From: Bacteriovoracaceae bacterium
GTDB taxonomy: Bacteria > Bdellovibrionota > Bacteriovoracia > Bacteriovoracales > Bacteriovoracaceae
Assembly: GCA_018649885.1 (NCBI GenBank)
Contig: JABIHA010000122.1
Coordinates: forward strand, 1 to 64,000
Direction: 5' to 3'
DNA length: 64,000 nucleotides
The position numbers and the translations under genes are program-made. Below, one piece after another: positions 56,192-64,000 of the stretch. Positions within the stretch are counted from its first letter, which is position 1. Each line of letters starts with the position of its first letter. The notes beneath the pieces are model-generated. The model was not told the DNA's origin and made no database searches. It saw nothing but the letters and a program-made list of their open reading frames with translations.

Positions 56192-58180
56192 CTACTGGTA
56201 AAGTCCCCTAGAATAGAGCTCCCAGGCAGCAAATGGAAAGTTAATAGAGCTCTCGACTCTCTTATTACTCGAATCCTCATTTTTCGTCAGCCTGAATTTC
56301 TGTACTTTAAAAGTAAACTTCTCGCCTTCAGGACGAAGTACCATTAGATCCTCTCCTTCGAGATACCCAAAATGTCCATGGTATTGAGTGATCGCCCTTC
56401 CAGGGTAATCAGCCGGAAGAGAGAAAATATTAAAGCCAGGCATTGGAGTCTTGAGATCTTTCCCTAGAAAAGAAAGTAATGTTACTGGCAAATCTATTAA
56501 GCTAACGATCTTTTTCTCATCCGCTACAGGTACATCTGGGCCTAGCAAAAATCCAGGAATATGAAATTTATGAAGAGGGATAAATTGATCCCCATAAACT
56601 CTGGTATTATGGTCCGCAACTGCCAGAACATAAGAGTGGGAAAAGAAGTCTTTCTCTTCAAGCTCACCAAGGAAGTAACCAAGAGAGTAATCCGAATATT
56701 TCACAGCATTATGATGGCCTTCCTTAGGAAACTTTTTATTAAGTTCAAAATCACTATCAATAGGGTAATCAAATGGGCTGTGATTAGAAGATGTTAAAAA
56801 TACTGCAAGATAAGGCCCTTTTACATCTTTAAGATGATCTAATCCAAATTTAAAAAGATCCTTATCATGCACTCCCCACGACCCTTCTTCATATTTTTTT
56901 CCAATTGTATGACTATCTAAGACTTCATCAAAACCATTACCCAGAAAAAAGGATTTCATTTCATCAAAGTTTGAATCCCCTCCACAAAAGAAAATACTTT
57001 TGTAGCCATGGGGAGCAAGTGCTTTGGCGATGGTAAAGAAGTTTTTACGTGCCTTTCCAAGTTTAACAACTGAACGTCCAGGAGTAGGTGGAAAACCAGC
57101 AACAACGGCCTCTATCCCTCTTACTGTCCTAGTTCCTGTTGCATATAATTTACTAAAGCTAAGTCCCTTTTTTGCATAATGATCAATATTGGGAGTTAAA
57201 TCAGTACCTCCCAAATATCCTGTAAACTCAGCCCCTAAACTCTCTTCGAGAACAATTACAAAATTTGGCTTGGCTGAGCGTTCCTTTACCTTAAAGTTAT
57301 GGCGAAAAGAATTTCCATCAATTGTTTTACCGTCGACTAGTGATAGATTTTTCATCTCAGACAGTGGATCACTTGAAGCAGTACCATTTCCATAGACCTT
57401 GTATGGATTTCCCTCATGTTTCATTCTATAGCCTGCATAGATTAGAGAGTATGTTGAGTTAAGAACAACTTCATTAATAATAGGATTGGTACTAAAAGAA
57501 ACAGAACTGATATTAGCAGGCCGATGCCCCAAGCTTGACCTTCCTCCGAGAAAACAAGTCGCCAAAATAAGAGGAATCATCAATATTTTTAACCACCAAG
57601 TAGTTTTCTTCGATTCTCTAATTAAGTACACAAAACTATTTTTAAAAAGAATCGTCAGGATAGTTGAAGCTACAATGATGAAGATAAATTCAAATAGAAA
57701 ACCTTTGACCATCATATTCCATACTTCTTTGGGGTACAATAAATATTCTAAGGCCTTTTGGTCAGGACGGTTTCCATACTCCCTCATAAAACCAAAAGTT
57801 AAAAGTTCTAGAAAGAAAATTAAAAAGGTTAATGGAAGGGCGGATAGACCTATTAATTTAGATCCAATTTTTTTCTTTAAGAAATGAGGGATAGCAAACA
57901 AAATGAGAGGCAGTGGAAGAACGAAATAAGACAGTGTCATAACGTCTAATCTAATGCCATTTGCAAACACAAGAAAAAAAGCTTTGGCCCCATCCAACTC
58001 ACCAAACTGAACTAGTAAATGAAAGAATCTGAAAATCGCCCAAGTTAGTGCCAAAAATATTCCTGTAAAGGCAAGTGGAGCAAGCTCTTTCAAACACAGA
58101 AATTTGTTTAAATATTTTGGCCGGATGCTAAGAGCTCCAAGAGCATCCATAGAGGTTAAAAATTTTTCTTTATATTTCAT
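56192..58180 (-). CDS. LtaS-like membrane sulfatase / phosphoglycerol transferase
   Basis: ATG at 58180 has AGGTAG upstream. The 662-residue product has five membrane segments in the first 215 residues and a large extracytoplasmic sulfatase-fold domain. Metal-site and catalytic parts: IVLEESLGAE (Glu), the nucleophile Thr in TGTRTVRGIEAV (about 352), SWGVHDKDLF, and AVADHNTR (Asp-His). This is the layout of lipoteichoic-acid synthase and of OpgB/MdoB-like phosphoglycerol or phosphoethanolamine transferases. In a Gram-negative it most likely modifies periplasmic glucans or lipid A; the acceptor is not known. It is a single gene. Confidence 0.88.
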   Translation of the reverse strand: MKYKEKFLTSMDALGALSIRPKYLNKFLCLKELAPLAFTGIFLALTWAIFRFFHLLVQFGELDGAKAFFLVFANGIRLDVMTLSYFVLPLPLILFAIPHFLKKKIGSKLIGLSALPLTFLIFFLELLTFGFMREYGNRPDQKALEYLLYPKEVWNMMVKGFLFEFIFIIVASTILTILFKNSFVYLIRESKKTTWWLKILMIPLILATCFLGGRSSLGHRPANISSVSFSTNPIINEVVLNSTYSLIYAGYRMKHEGNPYKVYGNGTASSDPLSEMKNLSLVDGKTIDGNSFRHNFKVKERSAKPNFVIVLEESLGAEFTGYLGGTDLTPNIDHYAKKGLSFSKLYATGTRTVRGIEAVVAGFPPTPGRSVVKLGKARKNFFTIAKALAPHGYKSIFFCGGDSNFDEMKSFFLGNGFDEVLDSHTIGKKYEEGSWGVHDKDLFKFGLDHLKDVKGPYLAVFLTSSNHSPFDYPIDSDFELNKKFPKEGHHNAVKYSDYSLGYFLGELEEKDFFSHSYVLAVADHNTRVYGDQFIPLHKFHIPGFLLGPDVPVADEKKIVSLIDLPVTLLSFLGKDLKTPMPGFNIFSLPADYPGRAITQYHGHFGYLEGEDLMVLRPEGEKFTFKVQKFRLTKNEDSSNKRVESSINFPFAAWELYSRGLYQ

Positions 58181-58398
58181 CTTCTACCTAAAGATTATTT
58201 CAAATCCCTTAATTCTATTTATCTCGTGATATTTATTGCTCTTAATGTAAGAGGTGAAGCCTCTTAGTTGCGGCGAATGGTAGCAAATATACTAACCAAG
58301 GTGTGTGAGTCATGACAAATATCATTGATATGATACAGGGGTCTTTTGGAATAGTCTAAATATGTATTAAGGGGAATAAGGGTCATGCACACGGGTAC

Positions 58399-58426
58399 AA
58401 AAAAGGGGTTTCATTACGAAACCCCT
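58399..58426 (-). terminator. Intrinsic terminator of tRNA-Arg
   Basis: On the minus strand GGGGTTTC-GTAAT-GAAACCCC is followed by TTTTTTG, 12 bases downstream of the encoded CCA. Confidence 0.85.
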
Positions 58427-58437
58427 TATCTATTATC

Positions 58438-58514
58438 TGGCACGGGTGGAGAGATTCGAACTCCCGACCAATTGGTTCGAAGCCAACTACTCTATCCAGC
58501 TGAGCTACACCCGC
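58438..58514 (-). tRNA. tRNA-Arg, anticodon TCG
   Basis: The minus strand folds as a 77-nt cloverleaf: acceptor GCGGGTG with CACCCGT (a G-U first pair), D arm GCTCAGCTGGATAGAGT, anticodon stem GTTGG/CCAAT with loop CTTCGAA (anticodon TCG), T arm GGGAG-TTCGAAT-CTCTC, and encoded GCCA. A decayed second copy lies upstream in the same direction. Confidence 0.93.
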
Positions 58515-58558
58515 ATTTTCTAAGCTATCTTTTGTTTCATATTGCGCATCATTTGCCT

Positions 58559-58607
58559 GACCAATTGGCTCGAGGCCAACGACTCTATCCAGCTGAGCTA
58601 ATTCTGC
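58559..58607 (-). pseudogene. Decayed tRNA-Arg copy
   Basis: On the minus strand TAGCTCAGCTGGATAGAGT and GTTGGCCTCGAGCCAATTGGTC repeat the D and anticodon arms of the intact tRNA about 45 bases away. The anticodon loop reads CCTCGAG, with C in place of the invariant U33. The T arm and the matching 3' acceptor strand are missing, so it should not be functional. Confidence 0.8.
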
Positions 58608-58722
58608 GCTATGGTGAAGCAAATATTAACAATTAACAAGGGATGTGGCCATGGCCAAAAATCTGACAAATGGAAATCCTTTCTCTAAAATAATGTTCTA
58701 AAAACAAATAACTGGAAAACAA

Positions 58723-59703
58723 ATGAGCGATACTGCAATGAAGAATAATAGGCTAAAAGACTCCATCCTCGAAGGTCCTGGACCCTCCACCTCCAAAGAG
58801 GCCATCAACCTTTTCGCCAAAGGTGTGGCCATGGGAACTGCTGATATTATTCCAGGTGTTTCAGGTGGAACGATCGCTTTCATAACAGGCATTTATTCAC
58901 AACTTTTAAACGCCATTAAAAGTGTTGGCGCGGAAAGCCTTAAATCGTTGTTCAAATTTCAAATTGCCGACGCATTAAAACCCATTCATTTTAGGTTTCT
59001 GATCCCGCTAGGGCTTGGCATTATGGTTGCGTTGCTCAGCACAGCAAGGCTTATGAGTTTTCTATTGAAAAATCATCCAGTCCCCACTTGGTCATTATTT
59101 TTTGGTCTAATACTGGCGTCGACTGTTGTGCTTGGAAAATCCATTGAAAATATTGCCTCTCTAAAAAATATAGTAATGATTATTCTGGGAGCGATTGCAG
59201 CATTTCTTATAGTAGGCCTAATCCCTGTCACAACTCCCACCAGCTGGTGGTTCATCCTCTTCTGCGGAATGATTGCTATAACGGCCATGATACTTCCTGG
59301 TATCAGTGGATCATTTATTTTACTGATTTTAGGAAAATATGAATTTATAACTGGTGCCTTAAAAAATCCCTTTAGTACTGAAAGTATCCAAACCATTATA
59401 GTGTTTGTCATAGGAGCCTCAATTGGAATCACTGGCTTTTCTAGAGTACTAAGCTACCTTTTGATGCGCTTTAGAACACAGACGCTTTGTATCCTAACTG
59501 GTTTAATGATTGGCTCACTTAGAAAAGTATGGCCTTGGAAGGAAGTTCTCTCTCAAAAGACCATCAGAGGAAAAATCCATATCCTGTCTGAAATGAATAT
59601 ACTTCCAGCTCAATTTGAAAAAGCTGAGGCCATGGCACTTCTCATGCTCGTGGTAGGAATTATTTTAGTATTTTTGTTAGAAAAAATGGCCGAAACAAAG
59701 TAA
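58723..59703 (+). CDS. DUF368 membrane protein, PopT-type polyprenyl-phosphate translocase
   Basis: The 326-residue protein has about nine membrane segments and the DUF368 signature FAKGVAMGTADIIPGVSGGTIAF near its start, repeated in diverged form as CGMIAITAMILPGISGSFILL in the second half (internal pseudo-symmetry). DUF368 proteins are reported to return undecaprenyl phosphate to the cytoplasmic face for reuse in cell-envelope synthesis. Neighbouring LtaS-like and glf genes use the same lipid economy. It is a single gene. Confidence 0.88.
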   Translation: MSDTAMKNNRLKDSILEGPGPSTSKEAINLFAKGVAMGTADIIPGVSGGTIAFITGIYSQLLNAIKSVGAESLKSLFKFQIADALKPIHFRFLIPLGLGIMVALLSTARLMSFLLKNHPVPTWSLFFGLILASTVVLGKSIENIASLKNIVMIILGAIAAFLIVGLIPVTTPTSWWFILFCGMIAITAMILPGISGSFILLILGKYEFITGALKNPFSTESIQTIIVFVIGASIGITGFSRVLSYLLMRFRTQTLCILTGLMIGSLRKVWPWKEVLSQKTIRGKIHILSEMNILPAQFEKAEAMALLMLVVGIILVFLLEKMAETK

Positions 59704-59710
59704 ACATCTT

Positions 59711-60847
59711 TCAAAAGGATTGAATCTTTGTTTTAAAATGATTGAGGGCCATAGTTACGACTTGATCCATGTCGAGATAAACATAACCTCCAAGCCTTCC
59801 TCCAAAGATCACATTCTTCTCATTTTTTGAAGCCGCAAGATATTTTTGATAAGTGAGTTTGTCACTATCTGAGCCAATGGGATAATAGGGATCTTCACCC
59901 TTTTTAGCAAACTGAGAGAATTCTCTAAAAATTGTGGTCTTTGGATTGAACTCTCTTTCAGGATGATAGTGTTTAAATTCATGGATACGTGTAAAGGGAG
60001 TACTCTCATCAGCATAGTTCATCACTGTTGTTCCCTGAAAATCATCAATATCTAATGCTTCACTTTCAAAACGAAGTGTCCTCCACCCGAGCTGACCGTA
60101 TTGATATTCAAAATATCTATCAATTGGCCCTGAATAAATGACCACACAATCTTTTGGAATTTTGTCTTTAATATCAAAGTAATCTACCCCTAGCTCAGTC
60201 TCTATATTCTTGTGGCCAAGAAGATTCTCAAATAGTGTTCCATACCCATCGATAGGAATTCCTTCATAGGGATCACTAAAATATCGATCATTATAGGAAT
60301 ATCTAACTGGAAGTCTGTTAATAATGCTCTCAGGTAGCTCAGTTAAATTTTTCTGCCATTGCTTAGTACTGTATCCCTTTATAAAAGCTTCATAGAGAGG
60401 CTTACCAATTAAAGAGATTCCTTTTTCCTCAAAATTTGCGGGGTGATCAATGTGAAACTTTTTAATTTCACTCTCTACAAACTCCTTGGCCTCGCCAGGA
60501 GTAAATCTTTTTTCATAAAATTTATTAATTGTCATAAGGTTCATAGGCATCGAGTAAACTTCATCTAAGTGCTTTGTCAGCACTCGATGTCTATAATTAT
60601 TAAATTTGCAAAATAGATTTAAATATTCCCAGACCCTAACATCTTTGGAGTGAAATATATGACTTCCATAATTATGTACTTCAACACCAGTTCGCGAGTC
60701 TATTTCTGAATATGAGTTCCCGCCAATATGTTTTCTCTTATCAATGACTAAGACTCTTTTTCCTAGGACTTCCGCAATTCTTTCAGCAACGACTGCACCA
60801 TAAAATCCTGCACCAACAACTAAGTATTTTAGTCCGTCTAATTCCAA
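59711..60847 (-). CDS. glf: UDP-galactopyranose mutase
   Basis: Glf converts UDP-galactopyranose to UDP-galactofuranose for surface polysaccharides. The 378-residue product has an FAD-binding N-terminus (YLVVGAGFYGAVVAERIAE, then VIDKRKHIGGNSYSE), the active-site segments HNYGSHIFHS and YSTKQWQKNLTELP, and the C-terminal GRLGGYVYLDMDQV. Length and motif order are typical. It is convergent with the DUF368 gene; no glycosyltransferases are adjacent. Confidence 0.95.
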   Translation of the reverse strand: MELDGLKYLVVGAGFYGAVVAERIAEVLGKRVLVIDKRKHIGGNSYSEIDSRTGVEVHNYGSHIFHSKDVRVWEYLNLFCKFNNYRHRVLTKHLDEVYSMPMNLMTINKFYEKRFTPGEAKEFVESEIKKFHIDHPANFEEKGISLIGKPLYEAFIKGYSTKQWQKNLTELPESIINRLPVRYSYNDRYFSDPYEGIPIDGYGTLFENLLGHKNIETELGVDYFDIKDKIPKDCVVIYSGPIDRYFEYQYGQLGWRTLRFESEALDIDDFQGTTVMNYADESTPFTRIHEFKHYHPEREFNPKTTIFREFSQFAKKGEDPYYPIGSDSDKLTYQKYLAASKNEKNVIFGGRLGGYVYLDMDQVVTMALNHFKTKIQSF

Positions 60848-60898
60848 AGGCCCATCCCCATAGTGATTATTTTAATATACTCACATTTTAATATAGGT

Positions 60899-62290
60899 TT
60901 AGTTTAAAAGACAGACTTCCTTGCATCTTGGGCAAGCTAGATGTGGGCCTAATTTTTTTGAGGTTTTTTTCCCCATAAGTGGAAATTTGCACTCCATACA
61001 GCACACGCTATGAGGGTATTCCCACATGGCAAAGTCACATTCTGGAAAGCGATTACAAGAATAGAATTGCTTTTTAAATCGAGAGGTTTTCTCAACTAAT
61101 TCACCACTAGAGCATAGTGGGCAGTCGAGTTCAGTTGAGTACCCCTCAGTTGTATGACAGTGAGGATAATCAATGCAGGCAACATATCTTCCCTTCTGTC
61201 CGTGACGTACAAACATCTCACTTTCACAATTTGGGCAACTCTTATGATATAGCTCTTTTGGAATAATCTGATATTTACCATCAACATCTAGTTCAATATC
61301 TTCAGTATTATGACAGGCAGGAAATCGGTTGCAGGCATAAAAAGCTCCAAACTGCCCCCACTTCAAAACATATTCACCACTAGAGCATTTACTGCATTCA
61401 ATTGATGTTTTCAAAAGACCTTGTTTAAATTTATCCAAATTACCTTGGGAGCGATCAATTACTCTTTCGAAAAAATCCCAAAAATCGTGGAATGCTTGGG
61501 TTGTAGTCATGTGTGAATCTAAAACCATATCAGCAAGCTCACTTACTCGAACTAGGAACCTCTTCTCAAATATTATAGGGAAATTCTGTATCAACTCTCC
61601 TCGAATTCGCTTTCCGCTATCTGATAATGAATAGACCTCCTCTTTTTCACTGAAGAGTCCCTCGTATACTCCTTTTTTAAGAAGAGTAGCAACGTCCATA
61701 AAAGAAAATTCACCGTAGCGTTTTTCAAGGGATTTCCCAGATGCCTTTCTCATTAATTGACAGACTAATACCCCTAACTCCCAGCTAAGGTGATATTTTT
61801 GATGAAGTTTCTCATAAAGATATTTTTTTACAAAATATCCAACTATCTGATCAATAACTAAAAAGACTTGATTCCTCTGGGCAATCAAGGAAGAATTTGA
61901 AATTTTTTTTAATTCACCATTTTGTAGAAAATGTATCTTTTGGTTTTCAAGTCCCAGTTCTGTTATGGTATCAAAGGCAGCTGCAATCGACTCTTGTTTA
62001 CCATCTACAAGAAATACCAATTTTTCTGAATTCTTTATGTTCTCGGAATATCTTTTGAAGAACCTTTCGGCCTTAGTAGTCAAAACCCAATCTACCTCAA
62101 AACTATTTCTGACATCAATGCCCAAGCTGCCATCTGGGAGCATCTTAATTTTATCCGGTAATTGAATGCATTGAAGGTTTGCGGTAATAGCGGATTCAAT
62201 GGAAGCCCGTTTCACCCCAGCTGAATAAAGTACCAAACTTATGGTCTCGCTATCTTGCATAGCATCTAATGGCTGAGTATTGTTTTCCAT
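60899..62290 (-). CDS. Topoisomerase I-derived protein with C-terminal zinc fingers but without the catalytic core
   Basis: The product is 463 residues, against about 850 for TopA. Residues about 15-120 weakly resemble a Toprim start (LVLYSAGVKRASIESAI), but I see no DxDxE acidic triad. Residues about 215-275 match the TopA segment that precedes the zinc fingers (SDSGKRIRGELIQNFPIIF...RVSELADMVL). No segment resembles the catalytic tyrosine motif (ITYMRTDS-like). The C-terminal 165 residues hold three or four Cys4 fingers of the TopA type: CSKC...CNRFPAC, CPNC...CIDYPHC, CPLC...CNRFPEC, and CMEC...CPRC. It probably binds DNA without relaxing it; other roles are open. Confidence 0.7.
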   Translation of the reverse strand: MENNTQPLDAMQDSETISLVLYSAGVKRASIESAITANLQCIQLPDKIKMLPDGSLGIDVRNSFEVDWVLTTKAERFFKRYSENIKNSEKLVFLVDGKQESIAAAFDTITELGLENQKIHFLQNGELKKISNSSLIAQRNQVFLVIDQIVGYFVKKYLYEKLHQKYHLSWELGVLVCQLMRKASGKSLEKRYGEFSFMDVATLLKKGVYEGLFSEKEEVYSLSDSGKRIRGELIQNFPIIFEKRFLVRVSELADMVLDSHMTTTQAFHDFWDFFERVIDRSQGNLDKFKQGLLKTSIECSKCSSGEYVLKWGQFGAFYACNRFPACHNTEDIELDVDGKYQIIPKELYHKSCPNCESEMFVRHGQKGRYVACIDYPHCHTTEGYSTELDCPLCSSGELVEKTSRFKKQFYSCNRFPECDFAMWEYPHSVCCMECKFPLMGKKTSKKLGPHLACPRCKEVCLLN

Positions 62291-62355
62291 TGTAGGCTTA
62301 TATCAAAGATAAAACGATAGGGAAAAGTCACTGAAAAGGCCTCGGGGAGAAGGCC

Positions 62356-64000
62356 CTAAATATCCTTTTTCTTTAGCTTTTTGATTTGCTCCCGCATTTT
62401 TTCATACTCATCTGGATCTAAATTTAGCAGCTCGTCAATTTCCTCAAGGTCATTTTCTGAGAGCCCATAGGGATTGTTGTGATCGCTTAGATCTTCATCA
62501 AGATATTTAGTACCAAGCTCGGCTTCGAGCTCATTAAGATCAGCAAATGAATCTGGGTGCTGCCTGTGAGCATTGGCCTCAAGGGAATTGAGGTCTTCTT
62601 GCTCAAGAAGTTTATCCTCATCAAGCTTTCCTTCATTGAGTTGGGCCTCAGCAGTCTCAAGCTCTTTTTCTAGTTTTTCGAGCTCATGGAGATCTTTTTC
62701 CTGCCCTTTAAGTATTGATCTCTCTCTTTCTTGTCTTTCAAGTTCGTCTAACTCATCTTCAGTCAGCTGAATTTTATCTGCTTTTTCTAATAGATCATCA
62801 TTAATATCTTTTAAGGTTAGCTCAGTATCTAGCTCTTCAAGACCACGTTTTTCAATTTCATTGATACTTTTCTGAATAGATTTATTTTTGATTCTGCTCT
62901 CTCTTGCAGCGGCCTCAATAGTTTTAGAAAGCATAATAGTTCCATTTTCAAACTCGTTGGAACTTTGAGATACTAAAATTGTTGCAAAATTATCTGTTAA
63001 ATTTATAACAGTCCCCTCTCCAACTTTATAAGATGGATCTGCTGTTATTTGCTTATCAGTCCCTCTATCCGTAAATAGATAGGCTTCAAATATATTACCT
63101 AGCTCAACCCCATCGGCCCTTCCTCTATCAATATAGACAACATCTCCAAAGCTAAAAAGGTTTTGACTACTTTCATGGCCAGCAATGACAGCGGCTTCAA
63201 TATTTCGTGGATTAAAGGATTTGGTAATTTTATCAATTTGAGGTGTATAAACGGTTACTCTGTCTCCCCTATTAATATTCCCAGTTACATTAGAAACTTC
63301 ACACTCCCACAAGTGTCCTTTTTTCTCAAAAACAGTAATTTGACCAACGATTGAATATTTATAACCACTACGATCTGAAATATCATGGCCAATTTCGCCG
63401 TGAGGGGCGTAAAGAGAAAACAAATCCCCAGGAACAATTCGAAGGCCTGGATCAAAATTAATATAAATCCTGTCATAATTGTGAAGATTGATACCTTCAT
63501 TTTGAGCATGATCAACGTAGCCAAAATCTTGAACAATATTTGTAGTCACAAATGTATTAAGATAGAAGCCTTCTTTATAACCAAAGGACTCCCTAGCACT
63601 TTTATCAAAGCCAGTGTCTTCAAACTCTAATATCGGTTCATCAAGATTAATAATCTTTTTGGGTGGGCTATATCTTTCATACTCTCTATTGAGAAGTGGA
63701 GCACTAATTTTCTCAAGATCTTTATAGGTATATTCACTTGAAAATTGAACGTATACCCCTTGCTTAATAAGATCTTCTTTTTCCTTTATCCACTTAGGAA
63801 TCGTATTATCCCCCCACTTACTTAAATCCATAGTCAGCTCAACATTTTCAGACCTGCCTTCGATATTTGAATAAGTTTTAGTTGTGCCTTTTTCAAAAGA
63901 TCCAACAGTTACTTGAGGAGGATTAATTGAATCGCCTGTATCAAATATAAGAACCATTCCTGGCTCAATTTGGTGAGGGTTTGTAATATAACTATTGAGA
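62356..64000 (-). CDS. LysM-domain protein with acidic coiled-coil tail (5' end beyond the window)
   Basis: The frame runs from the stop at 62356 past the right edge. The first visible residues (LNSYITNPHQIEPGMVLIF) are the end of a LysM peptidoglycan-binding motif. The middle 330 residues contain beta-rich segments with RGDRVTVYTPQ and RADGVELGNIFEAYL, similar to the domains that accompany LysM in Bdellovibrio-type envelope proteins. The last 150 residues are Glu/Lys-rich and almost certainly coiled coil (LTEDELDELERQERE, ELEKELETAEAQLNE). Likely periplasmic or cell-wall associated. Confidence 0.75.
   Translation of the reverse strand, partial: LNSYITNPHQIEPGMVLIFDTGDSINPPQVTVGSFEKGTTKTYSNIEGRSENVELTMDLSKWGDNTIPKWIKEKEDLIKQGVYVQFSSEYTYKDLEKISAPLLNREYERYSPPKKIINLDEPILEFEDTGFDKSARESFGYKEGFYLNTFVTTNIVQDFGYVDHAQNEGINLHNYDRIYINFDPGLRIVPGDLFSLYAPHGEIGHDISDRSGYKYSIVGQITVFEKKGHLWECEVSNVTGNINRGDRVTVYTPQIDKITKSFNPRNIEAAVIAGHESSQNLFSFGDVVYIDRGRADGVELGNIFEAYLFTDRGTDKQITADPSYKVGEGTVINLTDNFATILVSQSSNEFENGTIMLSKTIEAAARESRIKNKSIQKSINEIEKRGLEELDTELTLKDINDDLLEKADKIQLTEDELDELERQERERSILKGQEKDLHELEKLEKELETAEAQLNEGKLDEDKLLEQEDLNSLEANAHRQHPDSFADLNELEAELGTKYLDEDLSDHNNPYGLSENDLEEIDELLNLDPDEYEKMREQIKKLKKKDI

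Noticed and set aside
58383..58636. Open frames across the tRNA-Arg region
   Set aside because: The translation (AQLDRVVGFEPIG...) is the familiar artefact of reading through tRNA genes.

Overview
The window is AT-rich bacterial chromosome, densely coded on both strands, with almost no mobile DNA. The gene content suggests a Gram-negative deltaproteobacterium-like organism, and my best guess is the Bacteriovorax/Halobacteriovorax side of Bdellovibrionota. Supporting points are many large exported repeat proteins and lipoproteins (CARDB, FecR plus beta-sandwich, RCC1-like), a DUF4423/TIGR02147-like regulator, frequent TTG/GTG starts, and a quinone-linked respiratory and housekeeping set. This lineage call is inference; no rRNA or marker alignment was possible.

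Layout. 1-1376: edge fragment, a small exported protein and a structured non-coding leader. 1377-6935: a giant CARDB-repeat lipoprotein. 6965-7530: a two-unit repeat array (A-B-A-B) ending at the terminator of tRNA-Val(GAC). 7695-10790: a FecR-domain surface protein with beta-sandwich repeats. 10962-14256: a three-gene partner-switching signalling module (RsbU-like phosphatase, ATPase, STAS protein with a zinc ribbon). 14340-20041: NhaD-type antiporter, phosphohexomutase, queC, an acetyltransferase, a MORN/YwqK-like protein and crcB. 20066-26276: ABC-F ATPase, a secreted RCC1-like protein, a papain-like peptidase and an unknown exported protein. 26309-29352: a DUF1854 ABC transporter operon of the type linked elsewhere to cyanophycin. 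29843-34610: pyrD, a pentapeptide-like protein with a DUF2089 regulator, and a CsgG/FlgT-like lipoprotein with an exported partner, coupled to dnaE (34607-38212). 38431-42235: an anaerobic respiration module made of an FNR-like box, a Tat-exported molybdopterin enzyme, a membrane protein fused to a triheme cytochrome, and a four-cluster ferredoxin. 42232-46142: the second RCC1-like paralogue and a lipoprotein. 46152-51101: guaB-guaA-sdhA. 51204-53189: a regulator divergent from a lipoprotein. 53225-56014: a large exported protein interrupted by one in-frame TAA. 56192-64000: LtaS-like sulfatase, tRNA-Arg with a decayed second copy, a DUF368 (PopT-type) transporter, glf, a topoisomerase I-derived protein without the catalytic core, and a LysM protein running off the edge.

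Themes. Much of the window serves the envelope: secreted repeat proteins, undecaprenyl-phosphate recycling, UDP-galactofuranose supply and phosphoglycerol transfer. The rest is nucleotide metabolism (pyrD, guaB, guaA), tRNA modification (queC), respiration (sdhA, the molybdoenzyme module) and regulation. The least conventional items are the molybdoenzyme module with its membrane/cytochrome fusion, the TopA-derived protein, the variant partner-switch proteins, the tRNA-linked repeat array and the stop-interrupted exported protein.
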